A stretch of 64,000 nucleotides of DNA, from assembly GCA_963746735.1 (NCBI GenBank), contig CAVVCO010000020.1, positions 55,301 through 119,300 on the forward strand. Direction: 5' to 3'. The notes beneath the pieces were generated by a model. It saw only the letters and a list, made by a program, of their open reading frames with translations, had not been told where the DNA came from and did not search any database. The position numbers were made by a program, and so were the translations under genes. The stretch is from CAVSWT01 sp963746735 (GTDB taxonomy: Bacteria > Bacteroidota > Ignavibacteria > Ignavibacteriales > Ignavibacteriaceae). Below, piece by piece: positions 17,631 through 26,007 of this stretch (position 1 is its first letter; the number at the start of each line of letters is the position of its first letter).

Positions 17631-17823
17631 AAAATTTTTCTCTCCTAAAATTTTTATTATTAAAAAATTTAAACAAAAAAATATCTTACAATAAAGTTGA
17701 TTTATAATTTTTTTTAGTTTTAATTTCGTGTGCAAAAAAAATTTATTGTAATAAAAAATATTTTTTAATATAAATTTTAAAAAAGTTTTCGAAAATATTT
17801 TTTTGTTTGATCTTTAAAAGTTG

Positions 17824-17851
17824 TTGACTTAGAATTTATAATAGTTATATT
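17824..17851 (+). promoter_or_regulatory. Promoter for the ATP-grasp/KamA operon
   Basis: TTGACT at 17824-17829, a 16-base spacer and TATATT at 17846-17851. The downstream element also reads TATATTTG, which fits the TAnnTTTG -7 box described for Bacteroidetes primary sigma factor. It sits about 20 bases before the ribosome site of the first gene in an otherwise AT-rich 249-base gap after recG. Confidence 0.6.
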
Positions 17852-17867
17852 TGTAAAAAAAAATTTT

Positions 17868-17874
17868 AAAGGAG
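17868..17874 (+). promoter_or_regulatory. Shine-Dalgarno pointing to a possible ATT start
   Basis: AAAGGAG is a good ribosome site, but its best-spaced in-frame codon is ATT at 17880 (5 bases away); the nearest ordinary start, TTG at 17892, is 17 bases away. Either a rare ATT start is used or a base is wrong in this stretch. Confidence 0.5.
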
Positions 17875-17891
17875 AAAATATTTTATCTTCT

Positions 17892-18962
17892 TTGTTTAGT
17901 TTAAGACTGAACGTTGCATTAACCTTCAATGTAAAACCTGAAAGTGAAACTTTCCCTGAAGAAGTACCCTCTTTCCAAAACAATCCCACAGGACAATCAC
18001 AAACACAGGTAGATACGTATGCCGAATGGGATACATGGAGTACTATTAATGCAGTTAAAGATGCAATTGAATGTTTTCATGATGTTACTTTGATTGAAGC
18101 AGACCATTCAGCTTTTCAAAAATTAAAAGATTTAAAACCGGATATAGTTTTTAATATAGCCGAAGGTTACAGCGGTGTAAGCCGTGAAGCACAAATACCT
18201 GCAATCCTTGATATGCTTCAGATACCTTATACAGGATCTGATCCTTTAACCCTGGCTATTTGTCTTGATAAAGCACGAACCAAAGAAATTTTATCTTATC
18301 ATAAAGTTCCTAACGCGAAATTTTTTATCGCAGATAGTTTAACACAAGCCTCAAACTTAAATTTAAAATTCCCATTGATTGTAAAACCAATATCAGAAGG
18401 TTCAAGCAAAGGGATTTTCTCCTCTTCATTTGTTAAAAACGAAAATGAACTCACAAGCGAAGTGGAGAGAATATTAAATGAATACAATCAACCAGCTTTA
18501 ATAGAAGAGTTTCTGCCGGGGAAAGAATTCACAGTAGCGGTTATCGGAAATGGGAATGAAACACAAGTTCTTCCGATAGTTGAGATAAATTATAAAGATT
18601 TCCCGGATGACTTTATCCCGATATACTCTTACGAAGCAAAATGGATTTTAGATACAGTAGAAAATCCTTTGGATGTTTTTTCCTGCCCGGCTAAAATTGA
18701 TTCAACTCTTGAATCAAAAATAAAAGAAACAGTCTTAAAAGCTTATAATGTTCTTCGCTGTAAAGATTGGAGCAGGATTGATGTTCGATTGGATGCCGAT
18801 AATGAGCCGAATATAATTGAAGTTAATCCTCTTCCCGGGATTCTTCCTAACCCGGAAGAGAACTCTTGTTTCCCCAAAGCGGCTCGTACGGCGGGTTTAA
18901 ACTATAATGATATGATAAACACAGTTCTTTTAGCAGCGGCTAAAAGATATAAATTATTATGA
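17892..18962 (+). CDS. D-alanine-D-alanine ligase-like ATP-grasp enzyme (first of two)
   Basis: A 356-residue ATP-grasp ligase. It shows the Ddl-type FNIAEGYSGVSREAQIPAIL, YTGSDPLTLAICLDKARTKE, the ATP-binding lysine and serine loop IVKPISEGSSKGI, EEFLPGKEFTVAVIG and the metal-binding RIDVRLD...IIEVNPLPG. It should join a carboxylate to an amine through an acyl phosphate. Its pairing with a second ligase, a GNAT and an aminomutase, and not with mur genes, argues against a cell-wall D-Ala-D-Ala role. The start is unclear: AAAGGAG at 17868-17874 is 5 bases before an in-frame ATT at 17880 and 17 before TTG at 17892. The stop overlaps the next start by four bases (ATGA). Confidence 0.85.
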   Translation: MFSLRLNVALTFNVKPESETFPEEVPSFQNNPTGQSQTQVDTYAEWDTWSTINAVKDAIECFHDVTLIEADHSAFQKLKDLKPDIVFNIAEGYSGVSREAQIPAILDMLQIPYTGSDPLTLAICLDKARTKEILSYHKVPNAKFFIADSLTQASNLNLKFPLIVKPISEGSSKGIFSSSFVKNENELTSEVERILNEYNQPALIEEFLPGKEFTVAVIGNGNETQVLPIVEINYKDFPDDFIPIYSYEAKWILDTVENPLDVFSCPAKIDSTLESKIKETVLKAYNVLRCKDWSRIDVRLDADNEPNIIEVNPLPGILPNPEENSCFPKAARTAGLNYNDMINTVLLAAAKRYKLL

Positions 18963-20020
18963 AGACAAACTCAAAAATTTTGATTTGCTACAATTCTCCG
19001 GTAAGCATCTTTTCTGTTTACAATGGCAGGTCGGAAAAAAGTAGCATAAGCTCTAACGATCTTTCTGAAAATGGATTTTCAAAAGAGCTTGGGATAGTTA
19101 CCCGCTGTTTGAAAGAAAACTTTTTAGATGTTGAATCCCTCCCCATATCCGGTAATATAGAAAAATCTATTGCAAAAATTACCGAATTTAATCCGGATGT
19201 CATTTTTAATTTCGTTGAATCAGTTGAAGGCGTTGCTTCTTATGAATATTGTCTCGCCGGTGTTTATGAATTATTAGGATATAATTATACCGGGAATCTT
19301 CCTTCCTGCCTTGGAAACTGTTTAAATAAAGAAAGAACCAAAAACATTTTACGTTCCTTTGGAATCAATACACCTAAGTCACTGATAATTAGGAAAAATG
19401 AAAAAGTTGAAGAAGCTCAATTCAATTTAAAGTTCCCCGTTATATTAAAACTCTTAAACGAGGATGCCAGCATAGGTATTTCTGAATTTTCTGTGGTTAA
19501 TGATTTTAATTCCGTTAAAGAAAGACTAAAATTTTTATTTGCTACTTATAAGCAGGATGTAATAGTTGAGGAATATATAACCGGCCGTGAACTAAATGTT
19601 GCAGTATTAGGAGCTAATACACTGCCAATCTCTGAAATTAAATTTACAGGATTACCCAAAGGCTTGCCAAAGATAGTTACTTATGATGGCAAATGGGTTG
19701 AAGGCAGCACATATTATTTAAACACAAAACCAAGCTGCCCGGCAAAAATTCCTCCGGCAGTTAAAATTAAAGTCGAGCAGACAGCTCTCGCCGCATTTCA
19801 GGCGATGAACTGCAGAGACTATGCGCGTGTTGATATAAGGCTTAGTAAAAATAATATCCCTTATGTCATCGAAGTTAATCCTAATCCTGATATTTCAACT
19901 GACTCAGGATTTGCCCGCGCGGCTTCAGCAGCAGGATTAACTTATAGTGATCTACTTTTTACAATTGCAAATTTCGCTTTGGCAAGAAAATTGAATGATA
20001 CGAAAAATAAAGCAAGCTGA
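18959..20020 (+). CDS. D-alanine-D-alanine ligase-like ATP-grasp enzyme (second of two)
   Basis: A 353-residue homologue of the preceding protein. It keeps NFVESVEGVASYEYCLAGVY, YTGNLPSCLGNCLNKERTKN, the ATP lysine region FPVILKLLNEDASIGISEF, VEEYITGRELNVAVLG and RVDIRLSKNNIPYVIEVNPN. Compared with the first copy, the serine loop reads NEDASIG where the first has SEGSSKG, and the metal-binding turn reads EVNPNPDIS where the first has EVNPLPGIL. These differences suggest that the two enzymes use different substrates, for instance by adding successive residues. It overlaps its neighbours by 4 bases upstream and 26 bases downstream, so it is clearly in one transcript. Confidence 0.85.
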   Translation: MKTNSKILICYNSPVSIFSVYNGRSEKSSISSNDLSENGFSKELGIVTRCLKENFLDVESLPISGNIEKSIAKITEFNPDVIFNFVESVEGVASYEYCLAGVYELLGYNYTGNLPSCLGNCLNKERTKNILRSFGINTPKSLIIRKNEKVEEAQFNLKFPVILKLLNEDASIGISEFSVVNDFNSVKERLKFLFATYKQDVIVEEYITGRELNVAVLGANTLPISEIKFTGLPKGLPKIVTYDGKWVEGSTYYLNTKPSCPAKIPPAVKIKVEQTALAAFQAMNCRDYARVDIRLSKNNIPYVIEVNPNPDISTDSGFARAASAAGLTYSDLLFTIANFALARKLNDTKNKAS

Positions 20021-20486
20021 CGTTCCTGGGCTTAAAGATATTTTAAATAGAGTTCCTAACTTCTCAAACGAAGAAGTTAATGTAGCAATGGAGTTAATAG
20101 AGATTGCAGCGTTTAACCAAGCGCAGAATGATTATCATATTTTTATTTATGAAGAAGAAGATAAAATATTCGGATACCATTGTACAGGACGGCGGCCGTT
20201 GACCGACGGAGTTTATGATCTGTACTGGATTGTTGTTGATCCGGATGTTCAGGCAAAAGGAATCGGCAAAAGTCTTCTTGATCATGCAGAAAAGTTTGTT
20301 GAAGAAAAAAAAGGAAGATGGATTTTGGCAGAGACATCTTCAAAAGACAGTTACACTAAAACAAGAAATTTTTACTTGAGAAATAAATACTCAATTGTAA
20401 CCCAGATAAATGATTTTTACTCATTAGGCGACAGCCTAATAACTTTCGGTAAATATCTTGATAATAAAAAACAAACAGAGGGTTAA
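19995..20486 (+). CDS. GNAT N-acetyltransferase in the ATP-grasp/KamA operon
   Basis: A 163-residue single-domain GNAT. The acetyl-CoA site reads DLYWIVVDPDVQAKGIGKSL, followed by LDHAEKFVEEKKGRWILAE and a TRNFYLRNKYSIV C-terminal motif. It starts inside the second ATP-grasp gene (26-base overlap) and ends one base before the aminomutase ATG. In known acetyl-beta-lysine synthesis an aminomutase (AblA) is paired with an acetyltransferase (AblB); this protein is shorter than AblB and I see no specific match, so acetylation of the operon product is an inference. Confidence 0.85.
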   Translation: MIRKIKQADVPGLKDILNRVPNFSNEEVNVAMELIEIAAFNQAQNDYHIFIYEEEDKIFGYHCTGRRPLTDGVYDLYWIVVDPDVQAKGIGKSLLDHAEKFVEEKKGRWILAETSSKDSYTKTRNFYLRNKYSIVTQINDFYSLGDSLITFGKYLDNKKQTEG

Positions 20487-20487
20487 C

Positions 20488-21657
20488 ATGGAACTGTGGC
20501 AGCAAATGGTAAGAGACAGTGTTCATTCGGTTGATGAGCTTGTCGAAAAATTCGGGATTGAAAGAAAGGTAGCTGAAGATCTCGATGAATTTTTTCAAGC
20601 ACGAATCAACCCTTATTATATGAGCCTTATTCGCTATCCGGGCGATCCCATTTGGCGGCAATGTGTACCGGATAAAGCTGAATTAGAAGATCTTGATTCT
20701 GAAGAAGATCCGTTGATGGAAGATGCTATGAGCCCTGTTCCAAATATTACTCATCGCTATCCCGATCGTGCTCTATTTTTAGTTACCAGTCAATGCGGAT
20801 TGTACTGCCGTTTCTGTACAAGGAAAAGAAAAGTTGGTGACTACGAAAAAATTTCTATGAAAGGGTTAGAAAGTGCGTTTAAGTATCTTGAACAGCATAC
20901 TGAAATCAGAGACGTAATATTATCCGGCGGTGATCCTTTGATGTTAACAGATATAATGCTGGAAAAAATATTAAAACGATTAAGAGATATTCCTCATATC
21001 GAAATTATCAGGCTTGGATCAAAAATGCCCTGCGTACTTCCGCATAGAATTACAGAAAACCTTGTTAATATGCTAAAGAAGTATCATCCTATTTATTTAA
21101 ACACTCATTTCAACCATCCATGGGAAATTACACCTGAAAGCAGTAAAGCTTGCGAAATGCTGGCAAATGCCGGTGTTCCTGTTGGAAACCAGATGGTACT
21201 AATGAAAGGTGTAAATGATGATCCGGCAATTGTAAAAGAATTAATGCAGAAGCTGCTCAGAATAAGAGTTCGCCCTTATTATATGTATATGGCTGATGAA
21301 ACCAAAGGCGCTAATCATTTCCGTACTTCAATTGAAACCGGGTTAAATATAATTGAAAATCTTCGCGGGCATACCAGCGGCTTGGCAATTCCTCATTTTG
21401 TAATTGATGCACCTGGCGGCGGCGGTAAAATTCCTCTTCTTCCTAATTATGTTTTACATAAGGATGAAGATAAAATTATTCTAAGGAATTATCAGAAGAA
21501 AATCTATTCTTATAAAAACTATAAGGATAAACTAAATCCGCCTAAAACAAATGGTAAGTTAAAAAAGGTTTCTACAGCGGATAAAACTTCGAAACCAAGA
21601 GTTACAAAAGTTGCTCAAAAGTCTGTTGTACATGAATTGGAAGAAGTAGAAAATTAA
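20488..21657 (+). CDS. KamA-family radical SAM aminomutase (lysine 2,3-aminomutase-like)
   Basis: A 389-residue iron-sulfur and PLP enzyme expected to move an alpha-amino group to the beta carbon. The start is ATG 20488, with AGAGGG just upstream, not the TTG at 20458. CGLYCRFC (Cys 103, 107, 110) binds the cluster and SAM; SGGDPLM follows. The PLP lysine is Lys314 in DAPGGGGK. Asp270 (MADETKG) and Asp307 (IDAPGG) have the same spacing to that lysine (44 and 7) as Asp293 and Asp330 of clostridial lysine 2,3-aminomutase, which bind the substrate epsilon-amino group. That favours lysine or a similar substrate over glutamate. A Lys-rich tail of about 40 residues follows. EpmB, which acts on EF-P, is an alternative, but no epmA is present. 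Confidence 0.88.
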   Translation: MELWQQMVRDSVHSVDELVEKFGIERKVAEDLDEFFQARINPYYMSLIRYPGDPIWRQCVPDKAELEDLDSEEDPLMEDAMSPVPNITHRYPDRALFLVTSQCGLYCRFCTRKRKVGDYEKISMKGLESAFKYLEQHTEIRDVILSGGDPLMLTDIMLEKILKRLRDIPHIEIIRLGSKMPCVLPHRITENLVNMLKKYHPIYLNTHFNHPWEITPESSKACEMLANAGVPVGNQMVLMKGVNDDPAIVKELMQKLLRIRVRPYYMYMADETKGANHFRTSIETGLNIIENLRGHTSGLAIPHFVIDAPGGGGKIPLLPNYVLHKDEDKIILRNYQKKIYSYKNYKDKLNPPKTNGKLKKVSTADKTSKPRVTKVAQKSVVHELEEVEN

Positions 21658-21680
21658 TCTGTTCGCTAGATAAGATAATT

Positions 21681-21710
21681 AAAATGCCGGATGCTGTTCC
21701 GGCATTTTTT
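21681..21710 (+). terminator. Intrinsic terminator after the KamA operon
   Basis: AAAATGCCGGA (21681-21691) pairs with TCCGGCATTTT (21698-21708) and a run of six T follows the stem. It is 23 bases after the aminomutase stop. The complementary strand also ends in TTTTAATTA, so it could serve the convergent lipoprotein gene too. Confidence 0.88.
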
Positions 21711-21744
21711 ATTTTGTAATATGGATTTTTGTGGAATTAGTTAT

Positions 21745-23085
21745 TCATAATTGTTGATGTCCAACAAGTATTACCCCTTGATTTTGGTCCTGGCCCACTG
21801 CAATTACTAAATTTCCTTTTATGGCTACACTGCTATATGTTCCGTTATCAAGGAATGTTTGGTCTCTTAAGCTCTCCCATCGTAGTCCGTTAAAATGAAT
21901 TACTTCTCCAAAAGCCCCCGTTACTATTATATTATTCAATCCGGTACCTCTTATACTTACCATATAATTTTGAGTAATTTTTCTGTAATTATTTAGATCT
22001 ATCCATTTTGTGGCCTCTTTATGTGTTTTTTGATAAAGCCCATTACCTACTATATAATATTGTATGCCGGGTACAAACCACACTGAGCTTATTGCAATGC
22101 CAAGCCCATTATTATCCAGTAACTCAGTTGTATTATCTTCATTAATACTGATAACCTGAACACCTTGCTGATAATTAGGGTCATCGGCTACACAAAGGAT
22201 TTCAGTTTTTCCTATAACGGGATTTGTAAAACCATTGATATCGTGTATATTCAAATTTGTCCCACTTTCTATTTTAATCCATTGGCCGTTTTGGTAGTGA
22301 GCAATTGTACCTAAAGTTCCTACATAGTAAATGTTTGATGAGGAAGTACCCCATATTTTAGTTAAATAACCGTCATTTTGTCCTAATATTCCCATGTCAA
22401 ACAAATGATACTGCGTCCAATTGACACCATCCCCATGAACCGGAACTCCTGATGATAACCAAATATCTGTTGATGAGAAAGCATAAATTCCATATAGCTG
22501 TGGAGTAATTAAATTTCCATTATAGATTACAGAAATCTTTTTCAATTCCCACTGACTCCCATCCCAGTGCACTGCATTGTAAGTTGTAAAACCGTTTTGG
22601 CTGCTGTCATTAATATTAATTACCCCTACGCACCAGATATTATTTTCATCTATAATTGCTAAATCGTAAAGCGTACTGCTGGCACCGTTGCCAAAATAAA
22701 ATTTTTGCCAGGTATAATTGTTACTTGTAGTATTAAGCGTTTTAACTTGCAAAGTATCGCTTTTCTGCTCTACACTATTTATTACTGCTGTAGTTTGGAA
22801 AACATAGGTTTTACCGGCTTGCAAAGTTGTATCAATTAGTGTTGTATCTGTTTTGGTTAAAGTAAAATTAAATAAAGCTGCATCATCTTTATTCAAAACA
22901 ATGCTAACCGGTAAAACAGAATCAAATGCAGAAACATTAATAAATGCTTCTGTGCAGCTTACATCAAGCAACTTTAGCTTAATATCTTTAGGCTGCTCAT
23001 TTTGTGAGGGAGTTGGCGGTTCTGTGGTGTTGCAGCTTTGAATGAACATTACAAGTAAACAAATAAGCGGAATATATATTTTCAC
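21745..23085 (-). CDS. Lipoprotein with probable beta-propeller body, function unknown
   Basis: A 446-residue exported protein. The N-terminus is a lipoprotein signal with lipobox VMFIQSC, followed by a Pro/Thr/Gln-rich linker, a fibronectin-III-like segment (about residues 35-120) and a body rich in short repeats of the form W-DG-x-W and NIWCVG..., such as AVHWDGSQWELKKI and VIHFNGLRWESLRD. This pattern resembles propeller proteins of the Ignavibacteria/Bacteroidetes outer surface. No catalytic motif is visible. It is convergent with kamA. Confidence 0.75.
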   Translation of the reverse strand: MKIYIPLICLLVMFIQSCNTTEPPTPSQNEQPKDIKLKLLDVSCTEAFINVSAFDSVLPVSIVLNKDDAALFNFTLTKTDTTLIDTTLQAGKTYVFQTTAVINSVEQKSDTLQVKTLNTTSNNYTWQKFYFGNGASSTLYDLAIIDENNIWCVGVININDSSQNGFTTYNAVHWDGSQWELKKISVIYNGNLITPQLYGIYAFSSTDIWLSSGVPVHGDGVNWTQYHLFDMGILGQNDGYLTKIWGTSSSNIYYVGTLGTIAHYQNGQWIKIESGTNLNIHDINGFTNPVIGKTEILCVADDPNYQQGVQVISINEDNTTELLDNNGLGIAISSVWFVPGIQYYIVGNGLYQKTHKEATKWIDLNNYRKITQNYMVSIRGTGLNNIIVTGAFGEVIHFNGLRWESLRDQTFLDNGTYSSVAIKGNLVIAVGQDQNQGVILVGHQQL

Positions 23086-23157
23086 TTTATATGAAGACTC
23101 CCATATTTGATTTCCTTTCTAGGATCTTATTTTTAAGGTATTCCCAGGAAGTTTATA

Positions 23158-23734
23158 CTATTCCTTTTCCAAATCCTCTTCAACTTTCGGTTTTGTAAGG
23201 CCGGTTAGAATTTTAACCATGTCAATCTCTAAGCTTTCAGTTGGTACTTCTACAATTCTTCCAAGTTCAGTATCATTCTTGTAAAAAATGAAAGTCGGGA
23301 CAGCCTTTATTTTTAAGTCGTCAATTTCATCATCTTCAGTACTTAAATTTCTATCTACACAATAAATAGATAAATTCTCTTCTGGGAATTTTAATCCATC
23401 TATAATTTTTAAGAAGCGCGGAACTTCTCTTCTGCTGTCGCTGCACCAGCTTCCCATAACTATTGTAATATTTACATCATTAAGTAAAGTGCTGTCTTCA
23501 AACAAAGGTTTTAATGCGTCAACATCTATATCATAATTTTTATACTCTGAATTGAACCACCATGAAAAAGAAGTATCGTGTAAAGGCTTCACGGGTGGTA
23601 TATCCAATCAGCATTGGTTTACCGGAATCTTCATCAATTATTTTTTTATTTACATTCAGAGTATCAGTTTCAGTTTGTGCAAATAAATTGATTGCACATA
23701 AGAAAATCATTATCAGGATAAATTTTAGTTTCAT
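23158..23734 (-). pseudogene. Secreted thioredoxin-family protein, one frameshift
   Basis: Two overlapping frames join into one protein of about 192 residues. The first (23734-23540) gives a signal peptide MKLKFILIMIFLCAINLFAQ and then KPMLIGYTTREAF; the second continues with HDTSFSWWFNSEYKNYDIDV and the thioredoxin fold ITIVMGSWCSDSRREVPRFL to 23158. One extra base in the AAA run at 23582-23584 restores a single frame reading REALHDTSFSWW. The active-site segment WCSDS has only the first cysteine, so this is not a standard CxxC oxidoreductase. It lies just downstream of nadK on the same strand. Confidence 0.75.
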
Positions 23735-23742
23735 GATTTTTT

Positions 23743-24633
23743 CTATTTATTAAGGGAATGTTTTCTAAGATCAACTCCCCATAGAAGCTTGTTTCTTAAT
23801 GTTTCGAAATAACTTGCATTGGAAGTATGAATTGTTTTTAAAGACCGTTTGCATTTTTTGATTTTTAATTCAAGAGGAGGAGCAAAACCAAAAACTCTTT
23901 GCCCGTCGCAATTAATTTGAACTTTTTCATGAAGCGAATCTGCCCTGATAATAATTTCCTGGTCGCCGGGCAAAACAAGAGGCCGCATTGTTAAGCTGTG
24001 AGGGGAAATAGGAGAAAGGGTAATCACATTGGCCTTAGGGCTTACAATTGGACCGCCGCATGAAATTGAATAGCCGGTTGAACCTGTTGGTGTTGCCGCA
24101 ATTATTCCGTCTGCAGAAAGCGTGGTCACTAATTCCCCATCAACTTTAATAGTTATTTCAATCATCTTCGGCCAGCCGTCTTTATCAATAACAATATCAT
24201 TTATGGCATAAAGCGTTTCAACTTTGTGAGCACCGCATTCTGCTTCAATTAGCATTCTTTCTTCAATTGAATAATTATTATTTTTAATATCCTCAATCAA
24301 GTAATCCATTTCGTTTATATTAACTTCAGCGAGAAAACCGAGCTTACCAAGATTGACTCCAAGTATTGGTTTATCATTTAATTGAGCAAGGTTTGCAGAA
24401 GCCAGCATTGTTCCATCTCCACCGATAGAAATTATCATATCACTTTCTTTGGCTAGCCTATCATTTGTAATAAAAACCGTACTTTTAATTTCATCGGTAA
24501 TATCTTTTTTATATTTTCGAAGTGAATCTCCTAAGAGAAAATCGAAGCCGGATTTTCTAAGCTTCTTCACAAGAGATGAAACAACCTGTACAGCGTTTTC
24601 TTTATTCGTATTTGCAATAATTCCAATTTTCAT
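23743..24633 (-). CDS. nadK: NAD kinase
   Basis: NadK phosphorylates NAD to NADP. The 296-residue protein has the characteristic MIISIGGDGTMLASANLAQL (GGDGT diphosphate-binding motif), ILGVNLGKLGFLAEV, an NDIVIDK segment, TPTGSTGYSISCGGPIV and SPHSLTMRPLVLP. Length and motif order are normal. It begins 64 bases after the DUF1844 gene and is followed closely by the thioredoxin-like gene. Confidence 0.96.
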   Translation of the reverse strand: MKIGIIANTNKENAVQVVSSLVKKLRKSGFDFLLGDSLRKYKKDITDEIKSTVFITNDRLAKESDMIISIGGDGTMLASANLAQLNDKPILGVNLGKLGFLAEVNINEMDYLIEDIKNNNYSIEERMLIEAECGAHKVETLYAINDIVIDKDGWPKMIEITIKVDGELVTTLSADGIIAATPTGSTGYSISCGGPIVSPKANVITLSPISPHSLTMRPLVLPGDQEIIIRADSLHEKVQINCDGQRVFGFAPPLELKIKKCKRSLKTIHTSNASYFETLRNKLLWGVDLRKHSLNK

Positions 24634-24697
24634 TTTAACCGCCCTTTAACTTCAAATTGTACTTTTAATTTTTTGATAATGAACAACGTTTTGAAAA

Positions 24698-24961
24698 CTA
24701 TTTTTTAAATGCTTCAACATACATTAGTTTTAACTCATTAATAGTTTCCTGCATATACTTCTCTTCATATTCGCTAAGATTTCCTTTTGTTTTGATTTGA
24801 AGCATATCTAAAGTGTCTATGGCGAACTTTGCATATTCAATATTTTTCTCCGATTTTTTTGAAACCGGGTTTTCAATTTTGCCCATTGACATAAATGCTA
24901 TATGCTGGTTTTGATTAATCAACTGAATAAACAATAAGGAATTGTTATCCTTGTTTTCCAT
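24698..24961 (-). CDS. DUF1844 domain protein
   Basis: A small 87-residue protein with FIQLINQNQHIAFMSMGKIE and a C-terminal half NIEYAKFAIDTLDMLQIKTK followed by NLSEYEEKYMQETINELKLM, which fits the DUF1844 family. There is no signal peptide or membrane segment, so it is probably cytoplasmic. The family function is unknown. The start has a GGAGGAGT-like site close upstream, and it lies 15 bases downstream of the glycosyltransferase gene. Confidence 0.8.
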   Translation of the reverse strand: MENKDNNSLLFIQLINQNQHIAFMSMGKIENPVSKKSEKNIEYAKFAIDTLDMLQIKTKGNLSEYEEKYMQETINELKLMYVEAFKK

Positions 24962-24976
24962 ATTACTCCTCCTTTT

Positions 24977-25762
24977 TTAATCCTGCTTGTCAATCGCAGA
25001 TCCCTTTGGGGCAGTCAAGTTAAGCTCCCAAAGTTTAGCATATTTTGTAAAAACATATAAAGATGAAAATACCGCTAACACAAATCCGTGAACTCCATCT
25101 AGAAAACCTCTTTTTAGAAAAAACATTTTAATAAAAATTGAAAACGGCCGTAATAATAAATCCGCCAAAGAAAAAGAGTAGCTGCTTTCTGATAATTCTT
25201 TTGCAGCTAAAGATGTATACCTGTTAAACTTTTCAAAATAATGAAAAATGTTTGGGTCAGTATAGTGTTCAATATCATTTTTTAATTGTCCGCATTCGCC
25301 TTCAAATATTAATTGCTCGTGAACATCACTATCATCAAATTTTACTTTGTTCTTATTAAAAAGTCGAACAACTCTGCCAGGATACCATCCGCTGTGTTTA
25401 ATCCACTTGCCGAGAAAGAAAGCTTTGCGCGGAATTGAAAAAGCGGTATGCATCGGGGTTCCATTTTTAAATTGATTTAATTCTTCTGCTAAATTATTTG
25501 TTATTGCTTCATCCGCATCAATCCAGAGAATCCAATCGTTTGAAGTGTGTTCGACTGCATATTGTTTTGTTTTAGCATAACCCATCCATTCGGCAATTTC
25601 ATATTTTACGTTTTTAAAACTTTTAACTATCTCCAAAGTCCGGTCATTTGAATCTTTATCCACAAGCACAACGATTTCATCAATACATGTTAACTGACTT
25701 TTGATACAGCGTTCAATATTCTTCTCTTCATTTTTTGCTATTACTATGGAGGAGAGTTTCAT
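24977..25762 (-). CDS. Glycosyltransferase family 2, LPS-core type
   Basis: A 261-residue GT-A fold transferase: SSIVIAKNEEKNIERCIKSQ at the start, VVLVDKDSNDRT, then the metal-binding ILWIDADEAIT and the acceptor region FFLGKWIKHSGWYPGRVVRL. A hydrophobic C-terminal segment suggests membrane association. The FLGKWIKHSGWYP motif is typical of WaaE/KdtX-like proteins that add a sugar to the LPS core. It is divergent from the polysaccharide cluster, and the shared role is inferred. Confidence 0.88.
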   Translation of the reverse strand: MKLSSIVIAKNEEKNIERCIKSQLTCIDEIVVLVDKDSNDRTLEIVKSFKNVKYEIAEWMGYAKTKQYAVEHTSNDWILWIDADEAITNNLAEELNQFKNGTPMHTAFSIPRKAFFLGKWIKHSGWYPGRVVRLFNKNKVKFDDSDVHEQLIFEGECGQLKNDIEHYTDPNIFHYFEKFNRYTSLAAKELSESSYSFSLADLLLRPFSIFIKMFFLKRGFLDGVHGFVLAVFSSLYVFTKYAKLWELNLTAPKGSAIDKQD

Positions 25763-26007
25763 TGTTTTTATAATAAAATCATTAAAGAAATAATAAATAC
25801 AACATTAAATTTATCAAAGATTAACACTCATTGCCAACCTGAACAATCAATATGAGAGTATAAATTCAAAATAATTTTATCTATATTTGATTAAAATAAT
25901 TATAAATAATCTTACATGAGTTTATTCTTAAAAAAAACTGATCTCCAAATTACATCAAGCCCAGTATTTTCACTTCAATCATATTTCAACATTCAACCAA
26001 TCAGTTG

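Noticed and set aside
20458..20487. An N-terminal extension of the aminomutase from a TTG
   Set aside because: An ATG at 20488 with a better ribosome site follows, and the extra ten residues overlap the GNAT end.
17824..21710. Reading the two ATP-grasp genes as cell-wall Ddl copies
   Set aside because: They lack murein gene neighbours, are paired in tandem, and differ in the serine loop and metal-binding turn, so a plain D-Ala-D-Ala ligase role is not supported.
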